DNA from: Bradyrhizobium sp. NP1
GTDB taxonomy: Bacteria; Pseudomonadota; Alphaproteobacteria; Rhizobiales; Xanthobacteraceae
NCBI RefSeq assembly: GCF_030378205.1
Contig: NZ_CP127385.1
Coordinates: 2,396,001-2,460,000 of the forward strand
Direction: 5' to 3'
DNA length: 64,000 nucleotides
Part shown: positions 33,755 through 42,744 of the stretch, in pieces
How the letters are laid out: every line of letters starts with the position of its first letter
Position numbering within the stretch: position 1 is the first letter of the stretch
Translations under genes and position numbers: made by a program
The notes under the pieces: generated by a model
The model's database searches: none
What the model saw: the letters and a program-made list of their open reading frames with translations, nothing else
What the model was told of the DNA's origin: nothing

Positions 33755-35497
33755 ATGGCGAGCAGCATAAATAACGTGGCCGACCTCCTGGTTGCGACAC
33801 TGGCTCAGGCGGGCGTGAAGCGAATATTTGGCATTGTCGGCGACAGCCTGAACGGGCTCACCGAAGCGCTCCGCGTCCAGGAGATGATCGAGTGGGTACA
33901 CGTGCGGCATGAGGAAGTTGCGGCTTTCGCCGCAGCCGGCGAAGCTCAGACCACGGGCCAACTGGCGGTGTGCGCCGGCTCCTGCGGTCCCGGCAATCTT
34001 CATCTCATCAACGGCCTGTTCGATGCTCACCGCAGCCGGACGCCGGTGCTCGCCATCGCTGCCCAAATCCCCTCCGCGGAGATCGGCGGCGGCTATTTCC
34101 AGGAGACGCATCCGCAAAACCTCTTCCGGGAATGCAGCCATTATTGCGAGCTCGTCTCGGACCCGAGCCAGTTGCCATACGTCATCGAGAACGCGATCCG
34201 CGCCGCCGTGGGATTGCGTGGCGTCGCCGTCGTCGCCATCCCGGGCGATGTCGCACTGCGCAAGCCGGTCACGCGGGCACTGTCCACCTCGCGCGGCTTG
34301 CTGCCTCCGGCCCCAAACGTCGTACCGAGGGCCGAGGAGCTGAAGTCGCTTGCGGACCTCCTCAATGGCGCCGGGCGCATCACGCTGTTCTGCGGCAGGG
34401 GATGCGCGGGCGCGCACGCCTCGCTTTTGAAGCTCGCGGAGGCCCTGAAGAGCCCGATCGTGCATGCGTTAGGCGGCAAGGAATTTGTCGAGTACGACAA
34501 TCCCTACGACGTCGGGATGACCGGCTTCATCGGCTTTTCGTCGGGCTACGCCGCCATGCACGCCTGCGACGCCCTGGTGCTGCTCGGCACCGATTTTCCC
34601 TACAAGCAGTTTCTGCCTGATGACTGTCAGATCGCGCAGGTCGACATCCGGCCGGAAAATCTCGGCAGGCGGTGCAAGCTCGACCTTGGGCTCGTGGGCG
34701 ATATCGGCGCAACGATCGACGCGCTGTTGCCGTTGCTGAAAACGAAGGCGGATCGGCGGCACCTTGATGACGCCATCGCGCACTACAGGAAGGCGCGTCA
34801 GGGTCTTGATGACCTTGCCAGGGGAAAGCCGGGGCAAAGGCCGATCCATCCGCAGTATCTCGCCAAGCTGGTCAGCGATCTGGCGACCGATGACGCCATC
34901 TTCACAGCCGACGTCGGCACGCCGACGATCTGGGCCGCGCGCTATCTCAAGATGAACGGGCGCCGCAGGCTGATCGGCTCCTGGGTCCATGGGTCCATGG
35001 CGAACGCCATGCCGCACGCGATCGGCGCCCAGGCGGCTGATCCGCGGCGGCAGGTCATCTCGCTTTCCGGTGACGGCGGGTTCACGATGTTGATGGGCGA
35101 TCTCATCACGTTGACGCAGATGAAGCTCCCGGTGAAAGTCGTGATCTTCAACAATGGCGTGCTGGGATTCGTCGCGCTCGAGATGAAAGCCGCGGGATAC
35201 CTGGACACCTATGTCGACCTGAAGAATCCCGACTTCGCCGCGATGGCGAACGCCATGGGAATTCACGCGCGCCGGGTCGAGGACCCCGGCGAATTGCAGG
35301 GTGCGCTGGGCGATATTCTCGCCCATGACGGCCCTGCGCTATTGGACGTCGTCACAGCCAAGCAGGAGTTGTCGATGCCGCCGACGATCGCCGTCGAGCA
35401 GGTGAAGGGCTTCAGCATCTGGGTGCTGAAGGCGGTCATGAGCGGCCGCGGCGACGAGGTCCTCGATCTCGCCAAGACAAATCTCCTGCCGCGCTGA
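33755..35497 (+). CDS. poxB: Pyruvate dehydrogenase (quinone), PoxB
   Basis: Thiamine-diphosphate and FAD enzyme that converts pyruvate to acetate and CO2 and passes electrons to ubiquinone at the membrane; 580 residues, as in E. coli. The N-terminal region ([70 protein letters not shown]) closely follows PoxB. The TPP-binding segment is [32 protein letters not shown]. The C-terminal [16 protein letters not shown] matches the membrane-binding tail region of PoxB. It lies 51 bp behind the orphan SdhA. Confidence 0.92.
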   Translation: MASSINNVADLLVATLAQAGVKRIFGIVGDSLNGLTEALRVQEMIEWVHVRHEEVAAFAAAGEAQTTGQLAVCAGSCGPGNLHLINGLFDAHRSRTPVLAIAAQIPSAEIGGGYFQETHPQNLFRECSHYCELVSDPSQLPYVIENAIRAAVGLRGVAVVAIPGDVALRKPVTRALSTSRGLLPPAPNVVPRAEELKSLADLLNGAGRITLFCGRGCAGAHASLLKLAEALKSPIVHALGGKEFVEYDNPYDVGMTGFIGFSSGYAAMHACDALVLLGTDFPYKQFLPDDCQIAQVDIRPENLGRRCKLDLGLVGDIGATIDALLPLLKTKADRRHLDDAIAHYRKARQGLDDLARGKPGQRPIHPQYLAKLVSDLATDDAIFTADVGTPTIWAARYLKMNGRRRLIGSWVHGSMANAMPHAIGAQAADPRRQVISLSGDGGFTMLMGDLITLTQMKLPVKVVIFNNGVLGFVALEMKAAGYLDTYVDLKNPDFAAMANAMGIHARRVEDPGELQGALGDILAHDGPALLDVVTAKQELSMPPTIAVEQVKGFSIWVLKAVMSGRGDEVLDLAKTNLLPR

Positions 35498-35531
35498 GAA
35501 CGGTCCATGCCGCCAATGAGGAGCATTTCCC

Positions 35532-35867
35532 ATGAGCGATGGCACCGATGATGACGCGGCAACCGGCGCATCAAATCCACGTCGCAAGCGTCTCGCGACA
35601 TGGACCGTCATCGCCGTGCTGTCGCTGCTTTTGATCGCGGCTGGCGTGCTTGCCTATCAGGGCTGGACGAGTACTGACGCCGACGTGCCGGCTTCAGGTT
35701 ACGTCGCCCTGGCATTGGGCGTGCTGTTCTCCCTGGCCTTCGGCATCGGGCTGATGGCGCTTGTCTTCTACAGCAGCCGCGCAGGCTATGACGAACCGGC
35801 GACGCTGGTCCGAGAACCCGACGATGCCGAGAACAGCGAAGAAACCCCGCGCAAGGACGCTCCATGA
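35532..35867 (+). CDS. Small two-helix membrane protein
   Basis: A 111-residue protein with two hydrophobic helices, WTVIAVLSLLLIAAGVLAY and GYVALALGVLFSLAFGIGLMALVFYSS, between acidic/polar ends. GAGGAG precedes the start. It lies 34 bp downstream of poxB in the same operon. Function unknown; because PoxB works at the membrane surface, a link to it is possible but unproven. Confidence 0.75.
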   Translation: MSDGTDDDAATGASNPRRKRLATWTVIAVLSLLLIAAGVLAYQGWTSTDADVPASGYVALALGVLFSLAFGIGLMALVFYSSRAGYDEPATLVREPDDAENSEETPRKDAP

Positions 35868-35900
35868 TGCCGGCGCTTCTGCCTCAGACGCGTGCTGCCG

Positions 35901-35919
35901 CCCGGCGGTGATGCCGCCG
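35901..35919 (+). terminator. GC-rich hairpin after the sdhA-poxB operon
   Basis: CCGGCGG, loop TGATG, CCGCCGG: a perfect 7-bp stem 34 bp after the stop of the small membrane protein. No T run follows, so it is only a possible terminator. Confidence 0.35.
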
Positions 35920-36141
35920 GTTGCGGCGCGGGCATGACAACGCCATGCGTCACAGCCTGTCGTCATGCGTGGGGTCGTTTGGGCTTTCGGCCGGAAATTC
36001 AGTGCGGCCGGCTGTCGTTTTCGGCTCACATCAAGCAGCAATACTCTTCGCCATAGTGGTCGGACGCCGTTGCAAAGGGCAGCAAATTGCGTAATACCTG
36101 CCGGGACATATCGTTCGGTCCGCCGTACCTAAAGTTGTTCG

Positions 36142-36909
36142 ATGGCCAAGCAGATCTTCAACTACGACCTCAGCCGGATACCCCTTTATATCCAGGTCGC
36201 CTCGGTCATGCGGCAACGCATCGAATCGGGCCTCTGGAAAGAGGGCGACAAGATTTCGACGATCGAGGAGCTCGAGACCGAGTTCGGCGTCGCCCGCATC
36301 ACCATCCGGCAGGCGATCGAGATCTTGAGCGAGGAAGGCCTGCTCGATGCCCGCCAGGGCAGGGGCACCTTCGTCTCGGGACGGCCCAAGGGCAGGCATT
36401 GGTTCAACCTCGCGAGCGATCTCGACGCCGTCGTCAGCTCGATCAAGAACAACGTTCTGCGCATTGTCCATATCGAGGAGGACGCGATGCCTCCGATGCT
36501 CGAGGACAACGAGGGCGTGCTGGCGGACGGCTATACGATGCTGCGCAGCGTGCAGTATCACGCCGACGAACCGTTTGCCGTCGTCAACCTCCATCTCGCC
36601 CGCGACATCTTCAATCGCGACCGCAAGCGTTTCACGCGGCAGCCGGCGTTGCCGCGCCTGCTGGAGATGAGCGACGTCGCGATCTCCCACGCGCTTCAGA
36701 TCGTCACGATCGGCGTTGCCGGGCCTGAAACATCCGAGTTGCTCAAGATCGGCCTCGGCGAGCCGACGGCCGATTGCCGGCTGGTGCTGGTCGATGACAA
36801 CGGCACCGCCATCTACGTGGCGAAGTTCCACTATCACCGAAACTGTTTTGCCCTTCGCCGGGACCTGGTCGATCCGCGGAAGGGTGTTCGCCCTGCGGGA
36901 TCGCGTTGA
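36142..36909 (+). CDS. GntR-family regulator, HutC/UTRA type
   Basis: A 255-residue regulator. The N-terminal GntR winged helix is clear: PLYIQVASVMRQRIESGLWKEGDKISTIEELETEFGVARITIRQAIEILSEEGLLDARQGRGTFV. The rest is a UTRA ligand domain (DGYTMLRSVQYHADEPFAVVNLHLARDIF). It is convergent with the Rieske-oxygenase operon and is the only GntR protein nearby, so it is the natural candidate to bind the 25-bp palindromes at 40060-40084 and 43067-43091 (inference). The effector would be the imported substrate or an intermediate. Confidence 0.9.
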   Translation: MAKQIFNYDLSRIPLYIQVASVMRQRIESGLWKEGDKISTIEELETEFGVARITIRQAIEILSEEGLLDARQGRGTFVSGRPKGRHWFNLASDLDAVVSSIKNNVLRIVHIEEDAMPPMLEDNEGVLADGYTMLRSVQYHADEPFAVVNLHLARDIFNRDRKRFTRQPALPRLLEMSDVAISHALQIVTIGVAGPETSELLKIGLGEPTADCRLVLVDDNGTAIYVAKFHYHRNCFALRRDLVDPRKGVRPAGSR

Positions 36910-36986
36910 AGCCTGGGCGATAGCGCCGTTCCGACGCAGGCCCATTCAACCGTTCGGATTCCAAACCTCTTCAAAATGAAAGAGGA

Positions 36987-37007
36987 CCCCGAAGCCAGGC
37001 TTCGGGG
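36987..37007. terminator. Bidirectional terminator hairpin
   Basis: CCCCGAAGCC and GGCTTCGGGG form a perfect 10-bp inverted repeat around one central base. It lies between the convergent GntR gene (plus) and Rieske oxygenase operon (minus), the expected place for a shared terminator. There is an A-rich stretch to its left and no long T run. Confidence 0.5.
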
Positions 37008-37038
37008 CCAGTCAGGAGGAACCCCTCCGTCCGCATGA

Positions 37039-38121
37039 TCAAACCGCGGGCCGGGCCGTTTTCCGTGCTCCGGACGCGGTCGCGCCGCCCTCTTGGCGGG
37101 CGGCCGACTCCGCCTCGATCAGCTTGTCGACCATGCGGCGCATCTTCATCGGTGCGGCATCGATCCCCAGAATGATGCGCTTGAAGTCGGGATCGCGCTC
37201 TTCCTCGATCTGGATACGCTCAAGAATGACCTTGTCTTCCTTGAAGGCCATATCCAGGCTCGACGTCAGCTCGGCGTCCATGTCGTGCTCCTCGGTGCGG
37301 AAGTTGCGCACGTGGAACCAATGCTGCAGCACGGTTCGCTCGTCGACCGGGGTCAGCACGTGACAGGCGTACATCTGGACGCCCTCGGAGCGCTGTTCCA
37401 TGTCGGGGATGCTGCCGGCAGGGCACGAACCCATGTCGATCGCGAAATAGCAGGGCGTCGAATAGTTGTAGTAGTGCCAGCGATCGACCATGCCGCTCAG
37501 CTTGCCGAACTTGGCGAACAAGGGAATCGCGGGCGCATTGCGGATCCAGCGCCAGACCGTGATCTCGTTGTTGCGATACTCGTTGTTGACCGGCACCGTC
37601 GCGCCGGCCGGCGTGCCGAGCGTGGTGGTGTGCACGAAGGTGACGTGGGCGGGATCGAGCAGGTTGTCGCACAGGCTCAGATAGTTGCACTCGATGCGCA
37701 GCGTGTCGCCCTGCACCGCGTGCCAGCCGTCCTGTCCATATTGCGGCAAATGGAAGATCTTGCCCGGATCGGCATTCTTGGCGTCACCCATCCAGACCCA
37801 GACCAGCCCGTATTTGACCTGGAGCGGATAAGAGCGGACCAGCGCGCTGCCCGGAATGATGTCCTGCCCGGGAATGCGCACGCACTTTCCGCTGCAGTCA
37901 AAGGTCATGCCGTGATAGCCGCATTCGATCGTGTCGCCCTTCAGCTTGCCGAGCGAGAGCGGCGCCAGGCGGTGCGGGCAGGCGTCCTGAAGTGCCGCGA
38001 TGTCCCCGTTCTCCAGCCGGTAGATGACGAGCGGCTCCTCGAGCACGACATGCCGTGTCAGTTCGCGGCCGACGCGATCGGCCCATACCACGGGATACCA
38101 TGCCTCTTTGACGTATTTCAT
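37039..38121 (-). CDS. Rieske non-heme iron oxygenase, oxygenase subunit (VanA-like)
   Basis: A 360-residue ring-hydroxylating/demethylating oxygenase component. The Rieske cluster ligands are in QDACPHRLAPLSLG and ECGYHGMTF, and the mononuclear iron ligands in DNLLDPAHVTFVH. The N-terminal MKYVKEAWYPVVWADRVGREL is typical of the vanillate-demethylase group. The ATG at 38121 follows GAGGAGA. It is last in an operon behind the DUF1116-like and SDR genes. Electrons probably come from the ferredoxin (42732-43055) and its reductase (41497-42744), or from the VanB-type reductase (47346-48299). O- or N-demethylation is the best guess because formaldehyde genes are close. Confidence 0.88.
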   Translation of the reverse strand: MKYVKEAWYPVVWADRVGRELTRHVVLEEPLVIYRLENGDIAALQDACPHRLAPLSLGKLKGDTIECGYHGMTFDCSGKCVRIPGQDIIPGSALVRSYPLQVKYGLVWVWMGDAKNADPGKIFHLPQYGQDGWHAVQGDTLRIECNYLSLCDNLLDPAHVTFVHTTTLGTPAGATVPVNNEYRNNEITVWRWIRNAPAIPLFAKFGKLSGMVDRWHYYNYSTPCYFAIDMGSCPAGSIPDMEQRSEGVQMYACHVLTPVDERTVLQHWFHVRNFRTEEHDMDAELTSSLDMAFKEDKVILERIQIEEERDPDFKRIILGIDAAPMKMRRMVDKLIEAESAARQEGGATASGARKTARPAV

Positions 38122-38167
38122 TGTCGATCTCCTCTGCAGGAAAATGGAAACAGGTTTCGGCCGCTGC

Positions 38168-38923
38168 TCAGTGGTAGTAGGCGCCGCCGTCAACGACGAG
38201 CGTCTGGCCGGTGATGAATGCCGCATGCGGACCCGCAAAGAAGGTGACCGCGCCGACGACGTCGGCCGGGACCATGTCGCGCTTGAGCGCGCGGTTGCGC
38301 ACGGAGAAGCCCGAGACGGTCTTGGCCAGTTCGGGGTTCTGATGAACGCCGTCGCTCAGCGTGAAGCCGGGCGCGACGCTGTTCACGAGCACGCCATGCT
38401 CGCCGAGCTCCGTGGCGAGCGTCCGCGTCATCGACACGATGGCGCCTTTCGATGCGACGTAGTGCAGCATTCCGGGATTGCCCTTGAAGGCGACGCCCGA
38501 GGAGATGTTGATGATCCGGCCCGAGCCCTGCTTCTTGAACGTCGGCAACACCGCCTTGCAGCACAGGAACTGCCCGATGACGTTGACGTCGAGCATCTTG
38601 CGCCAGTCGGTCACCGTGAGCTGTTCGAAGGGTTTCAGCGACAGTGCCGAATAAATGGCGGCGTTGTTGACGAGAATGTCGATCCGCCCGAACGCCTTGA
38701 GGGTGGCCTCGGCCATCCGGTGACTGTCGTCCTCGACGGAGACATCGATATCCGCGTGCGCTGCCTTGTATCCCCTGGCGCGCAACTTTTCGGCCGCCGC
38801 GGCGGCGCCCTTGAGGTCGGCGATGACGATGGCGGCGCCCTGGGCGGCCAGCGCCTCGCAGGTCGCGAAGCCTATCCCCATCGCGCCGCCGGTGACGATC
38901 GCCACCTTGTCTACGAGGTCCAT
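38168..38923 (-). CDS. Short-chain dehydrogenase/reductase
   Basis: Classical SDR, 251 residues. NAD(P)-binding TGGAMGIGFATCEAL, structural NNAAIYSA, catalytic Ser in ISSGVAFKG and YVASKGAIV (Y-x-x-x-K), with VDGG near the C-terminus. An acidic residue after the second strand (VIADLKG) suggests NAD. CAGGAGAC precedes the start. It lies 3 bp after the DUF1116-like gene and 46 bp before the Rieske gene. It probably oxidises the hydroxylated product or prepares the substrate (inference). Confidence 0.9.
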   Translation of the reverse strand: MDLVDKVAIVTGGAMGIGFATCEALAAQGAAIVIADLKGAAAAAEKLRARGYKAAHADIDVSVEDDSHRMAEATLKAFGRIDILVNNAAIYSALSLKPFEQLTVTDWRKMLDVNVIGQFLCCKAVLPTFKKQGSGRIINISSGVAFKGNPGMLHYVASKGAIVSMTRTLATELGEHGVLVNSVAPGFTLSDGVHQNPELAKTVSGFSVRNRALKRDMVPADVVGAVTFFAGPHAAFITGQTLVVDGGAYYH

Positions 38924-38926
38924 GGT

Positions 38927-39991
38927 CTAGTCTCCTGTTGAGAAAAGGGTTGGCGGAACGATCACGACCCCGCGGCCCAGCGGGGCGGCTGCACCGTCCC
39001 GATCGAGAATGGCGAGATTGATGATCGGTTCGATCCGGCTGTCCCTGATACGGGCAATGTCGACGATGCCGGAGTGGGAATCGACGATGCGGTCGCGGCG
39101 CTGCTTCAAATCCGACGGCAAGACGTCGGCCCATTCCTGCATGAGCGCCGGCGCGCAATGAAGCGCCTGGCCGCCAAAGCCGCAGATGTCGACGATGGCG
39201 CTGTCTCCGACCGCGCCGAGCGCATGCGCCGCGCGATCGGGCTGGAAATACTTTCCTGTCGGCGGCGGAGCCGGCATCGTTCGCCAGGCCGCCTGGTCGC
39301 GCGGCCGCCAGCCGAATTCGCGGCCGTTGCCGCCGATCGCGGCGATCATCGCCTGGCTGGTTTGCAGCTTCCAGCCTGCCCAGGCCATCCAGACCCCGAG
39401 CACGAAGCCGGCATTGCCCGATATCGCCGCCTTTATCTCCGCCGGCAGCGGGCCGAGCTGCTCGATGAACAGCCGATTGCCGGCGGCCGTGATGGCGTGG
39501 CACTCGTCGCCCTGCTGCAAGGCGGCCGACATCAGCGGCTCGACCGCGAGACCATTCGCCAGCAGCGGATTGATGGCGCCGGCCGCCTCGGCGCACCAAT
39601 CGCGCGCCCGCGTGGCGCATGCCGGATCGTCCGAGCCGAAGCGCAGCGCCGGCGGCGGCCCCTCGCCGACCGGCGAGTGGAAGACGCGCGTGTCGTCGCC
39701 GACTTCGAAGCACCACATCTGCGCGGACAGCACCATGCCGAGCGGAACCGCGATGCCGTGGTCCTGGGCCGGCAGCAGGTCGAGCTCGCTCCGCTCGATC
39801 ATGCGCCGCGCCTGTTCGGCGGTTTCGGCGAGGCCGCTGACGACCGCAGCCTGCGCTGCGGCATTCGTGACCGCTTTCGGGGGTGTTCCCCGGTAGGGCG
39901 GGCCCGCATGGAACAGTGTTCGGATGGAGAGATCCGGCCTGGCATCGTGCAATCGAACGAGGCGGCGGAGGCGCGCGTGCGTGTCTGTCAT
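38927..39991 (-). CDS. Divergent DUF1116 (AllG-like) family protein
   Basis: A 354-residue protein that at first sight looks hypothetical but aligns along its whole length with the AllG encoded at 11615-12865. Matching blocks in order: LFHAGPP (26-32; AllG LHAGPP 41-46), PPPALRFGS (112-120; AllG KVMRFGG), GDECH (161-165; AllG GDEMH), GNGREFGWRP (221-230; AllG RNGTDFGVRV), VGDSAIVDICGFGG (261-274; AllG MGDSAIVETVGLGG) and EPIINLAILD (321-330; AllG APVINTGIAH). It is shorter mainly in the middle. No FdrA or DUF2877 partner lies nearby. It is first in an operon with an SDR and a Rieske oxygenase. Homology is seen in the sequence; a carbamoyl- or acyl-transfer role is inference. Confidence 0.8.
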   Translation of the reverse strand: MTDTHARLRRLVRLHDARPDLSIRTLFHAGPPYRGTPPKAVTNAAAQAAVVSGLAETAEQARRMIERSELDLLPAQDHGIAVPLGMVLSAQMWCFEVGDDTRVFHSPVGEGPPPALRFGSDDPACATRARDWCAEAAGAINPLLANGLAVEPLMSAALQQGDECHAITAAGNRLFIEQLGPLPAEIKAAISGNAGFVLGVWMAWAGWKLQTSQAMIAAIGGNGREFGWRPRDQAAWRTMPAPPPTGKYFQPDRAAHALGAVGDSAIVDICGFGGQALHCAPALMQEWADVLPSDLKQRRDRIVDSHSGIVDIARIRDSRIEPIINLAILDRDGAAAPLGRGVVIVPPTLFSTGD

Positions 39992-40059
39992 TCTTGTCGT
40001 TTTCTCCTTGGGCCGCCCATCGTCTCGCGGGCGCCAAAGAGGGCCTCTCCCTCTGCTAA

Positions 40060-40084
40060 ATCATCCTATAAATAGCATGATAGG
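40060..40084. promoter_or_regulatory. 25-bp palindromic operator, copy 1
   Basis: ATCATCCTAT, 7 bp, ATGATAGG: ATCAT pairs with ATGAT and CCTAT with ATAGG. It lies in an AT-rich divergent promoter region between the DUF1116-like operon and the LIV-binding protein gene. It agrees at 21 of 25 positions with the site at 43067-43091. A further half-site ATCATCCTA occurs at 40145-40153. Probable binding site of the GntR-family regulator encoded at 36142-36909 (inference). Confidence 0.6.
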
Positions 40085-40215
40085 TTTTTAAAGCAAGGCA
40101 CTTGTGCCCATTCTATAAGCATATTTGATCGCAGTTGAAAGACTATCATCCTAATGTTATGCTTTTAGGGTGTCGAGCGGTCCGGCTCGACCGGGGGAAA
40201 CCAAGGAGGAGTTTT

Positions 40216-41370
40216 ATGAAGTCGTGTTTGCCGCGGGTCGCCGCTGGAATCATCGTCGCTTGTCTGGGGCAGGGCGCCCTGGCGCAGGACGCGACGATCA
40301 AGATCGGAATCAACCAGCCGCTGACCGGCGTGGTTGCCGCATCCGGCAATATGGTCACGGCAGGCGCCAAGATCGCGGCCGAGGATATCAATGCGAACGG
40401 CGGCATTCTCGGAAAGAAGATCCAGCTCGTCATCGAGGATAACAAGAGCAACCCGACTGAGGCTGCAAGTGTCGCCGAGAAGCTGATCACCAGCGACAAG
40501 GTGTCCGCGCTCGTCGGAGCCTGGAGCTCGACCTACACGCTCGCCGTCATGCCCAAGCTGATGGAATACAAGGTGCCGATGATCGTCGAGACGTCGAGCG
40601 CCGACAAGATCACGAGCTCGGGCAATCCCTATATTTTCCGCATCAGCCCCACCAACAGCACGGAAGCCAAGGCCTTTACGCGCTTTGTCGAGCCGCTCGG
40701 CATCAAGAAGGCCGACTTCCTGGTCGTGAACAACGACTGGGGGCTCGGCGCCGCGGCCGAGTTTTCCAAGATGCTGAAGGAAAAGGGCGCCACCGTGAAC
40801 CGTTCGCTGCAGATGGATGCAGCTGCACAGGACCTCTCGGCCCAGCTTTCCTCGATCAAGAGCTCCGACAGCGATACGCTGTTCATCACCACCAGCGTCG
40901 AGCAGATGACGCTTCTGATGAAGCAGGCCCAGGGCCTCGGCATCAAGCGCAAGATCGTCACCACCGGCGGCACCCTGCCGGACCAGCTGATCGAGCAGGC
41001 GGGCTCCGCCGCCAACGATTCCTATCACGACGCGATGTTCGCGCCCTGGTTCCCGGACACCGCTGGTGATCCCGATATTGCCAAGAAGTTCATCGCGACC
41101 TGGACCAAGGCCGGATTGAAGCCGGCCGGCATGCCGGAGGGCGCGCGGGGCTACGATGCCGTTCGCATTCTTGCCAAGGCGATCGAGAAGGCGGGCGCGG
41201 CCGACCCGGAGAAGATCCGGGCCGCGCTCTGGCAGGTCAGCTACGCAGGTCTCACCGGCAACATCAAGTTCGAGAAGGTTGGCCCCGAGGGCAAGGAAAG
41301 CGGGCAGAGCCCGGCCAGCACCCATCTCGTCAAGATCGAAGACGGCAAGGTGTCGCTGGTCAGCAAGTGA
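40216..41370 (+). CDS. LIV-type ABC transporter substrate-binding protein (no transporter genes nearby)
   Basis: Periplasmic binding protein, 384 residues. The ATG at 40216 follows AAGGAGGA and starts a signal peptide (VAAGIIVACLGQGALA, cut before QDATIK). The mature part begins IKIGINQPLTGVVAASGN and has INANGGILGKKIQLVIEDNKSNP, hallmark of the LivK/amide family. It faces the Rieske/DUF1116-like operon across the shared operator, so it probably binds that pathway's substrate. No permease or ATPase is encoded with it; it must use one made elsewhere. It is a close paralogue of the protein encoded at 46144-47304. Confidence 0.9.
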   Translation: MKSCLPRVAAGIIVACLGQGALAQDATIKIGINQPLTGVVAASGNMVTAGAKIAAEDINANGGILGKKIQLVIEDNKSNPTEAASVAEKLITSDKVSALVGAWSSTYTLAVMPKLMEYKVPMIVETSSADKITSSGNPYIFRISPTNSTEAKAFTRFVEPLGIKKADFLVVNNDWGLGAAAEFSKMLKEKGATVNRSLQMDAAAQDLSAQLSSIKSSDSDTLFITTSVEQMTLLMKQAQGLGIKRKIVTTGGTLPDQLIEQAGSAANDSYHDAMFAPWFPDTAGDPDIAKKFIATWTKAGLKPAGMPEGARGYDAVRILAKAIEKAGAADPEKIRAALWQVSYAGLTGNIKFEKVGPEGKESGQSPASTHLVKIEDGKVSLVSK

Positions 41371-41496
41371 TCGATGCATGCGGGCCTGGACGCGCAACGT
41401 CCGGGCCCGCAGCGGACTTGCGCGCGGACCAATCTGTTCAGCAATCCCGGTGTCGGGGGTTGGCCGTTCCTGGAACGCGACGGTCGCTTTGCAACG

Positions 41497-42744
41497 TCAG
41501 GCTGGCCGCAGCCGGCCGAGATCGAAGGAGATATCGCTGACCTGGTCGATGGTGGGCGACACGCCCACACCGATCAGCTGTCGCGCAATGACGTGATCCC
41601 TGGCGGCATTGATCGAATCGACGGCGACGAGGCGGTCGACGGCATAGTGGAAGATCGAAAAGGACTTGCCGGCCATGTCGCCCCTCGCGACGCTGCGATC
41701 CGCGCTGCGCGACAGGCCCGCGATCTGCAGTTTGGCATCATACTGGTCCGACCAGAACCACGGCGTTCCCGTGAACGGCTTCTCCATGCCGAGCAGCGTG
41801 TAGGCGGCGGCGCGGCCCTGCTCGACGGCGCTCTGCACCGACTCGAGCCGCCTCATGGAACCGTCGGGCAGGCGGCACACCGTGCAATCGCCGGCAGCGA
41901 CGATCCCTGCGATCGAGGTGCGGCTGCAGGCGTCCACGATGATGCCATTGTCGCAGGCAATGCCGGCGCGGCGCGCCAGTTCGTCGTTGGGGATGATGCC
42001 GACGCCGACCAGGACGAGGCCAGCCTCCCAGCGCCGGCCATCGATCAGGCGGACCTGCGCGGTCGATCCCGACGTCTCGACCTTGTCGATCCGGGCGTCG
42101 AGCACGAGGGTGACGCCATGCGAGGCGTGCAGCCGGGCGTACCAGTCGGAGAGTTCGCGCGAGAGGGCGCGCTGGAGCAGCCGCGGCGCGGCTTCCAGCA
42201 CGACGACATCAGCGCCGAGCTTGCGGGCGCTGGCCGCGACCTCAAGGCCGATGAATCCGCCGCCGATAACCACGAGCGGGAGCCGCGCTTGCAGGCAGTT
42301 CCGCAGTCCTTTCGCAATCGCGCTGGCGTCCTCGCGCGAGCGGAGCGCGCATATCGTGCCGTCCGCGGGCGCGGCGTTGCCGAGCATTCGTGGCGTGGCG
42401 CCGGTTGCGAGCACGAGCCCGCTATAGGCGATCCTGCTGTCGTCCTGCAGTCGGACGGCTCGGGCGTTGGCGTCGATTTCGGCGACATGGGATGCGACGC
42501 GCAGGTCGATGTTCTTGCGCTCCAGCGCGGATACGTCGCGGATCGCGAGCTGCCGCGCATCCAGCGCTTCGCTCAACCAGCCCTTCGACAGCGGCGGCCG
42601 GTGATAGGGAGCGTGCGGCTCGCTGCCAACAAGCGTGACTCTCCCTTCGAAGCCGCCGGCGCGCAAGGTTTCCGCGGCCTGCAGGCCGGCCTGTCCGGCG
42701 CCGACGACAACGATGTGCGCGTCGGCCTCCGTCAAGTCTGACAC
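41497..42744 (-). CDS. FAD-dependent ferredoxin reductase (oxygenase electron-transfer component)
   Basis: A 415-residue FAD/NADH reductase of the rubredoxin/putidaredoxin-reductase family. FAD motif VVVGAGQAGLQAAETLR, HAPYHRPPLSKGWL, NAD motif LVVIGGGFIGLEVAASAR and the late FAD segment VAAGDCTVCRLP. A GTG start at 42744 overlaps the ferredoxin gene by 13 bp, so the two are coupled. It passes electrons from NADH to the ferredoxin and on to an oxygenase; the shared operator ties it to the Rieske operon. Confidence 0.9.
   Translation of the reverse strand: MSDLTEADAHIVVVGAGQAGLQAAETLRAGGFEGRVTLVGSEPHAPYHRPPLSKGWLSEALDARQLAIRDVSALERKNIDLRVASHVAEIDANARAVRLQDDSRIAYSGLVLATGATPRMLGNAAPADGTICALRSREDASAIAKGLRNCLQARLPLVVIGGGFIGLEVAASARKLGADVVVLEAAPRLLQRALSRELSDWYARLHASHGVTLVLDARIDKVETSGSTAQVRLIDGRRWEAGLVLVGVGIIPNDELARRAGIACDNGIIVDACSRTSIAGIVAAGDCTVCRLPDGSMRRLESVQSAVEQGRAAAYTLLGMEKPFTGTPWFWSDQYDAKLQIAGLSRSADRSVARGDMAGKSFSIFHYAVDRLVAVDSINAARDHVIARQLIGVGVSPTIDQVSDISFDLGRLRPA

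Noticed and set aside
32003-34465. Long minus-strand frame of 820 codons
   Set aside because: It lies opposite SdhA and PoxB, which have full family motifs. High GC leaves the opposite strand open; the translation is Arg/Asp/His-rich and has no motifs.
38190-40037. Minus-strand frame of 615 codons spanning two genes
   Set aside because: Different frame from the well-supported SDR and DUF1116-like genes on the same strand; arginine-rich with no domain.
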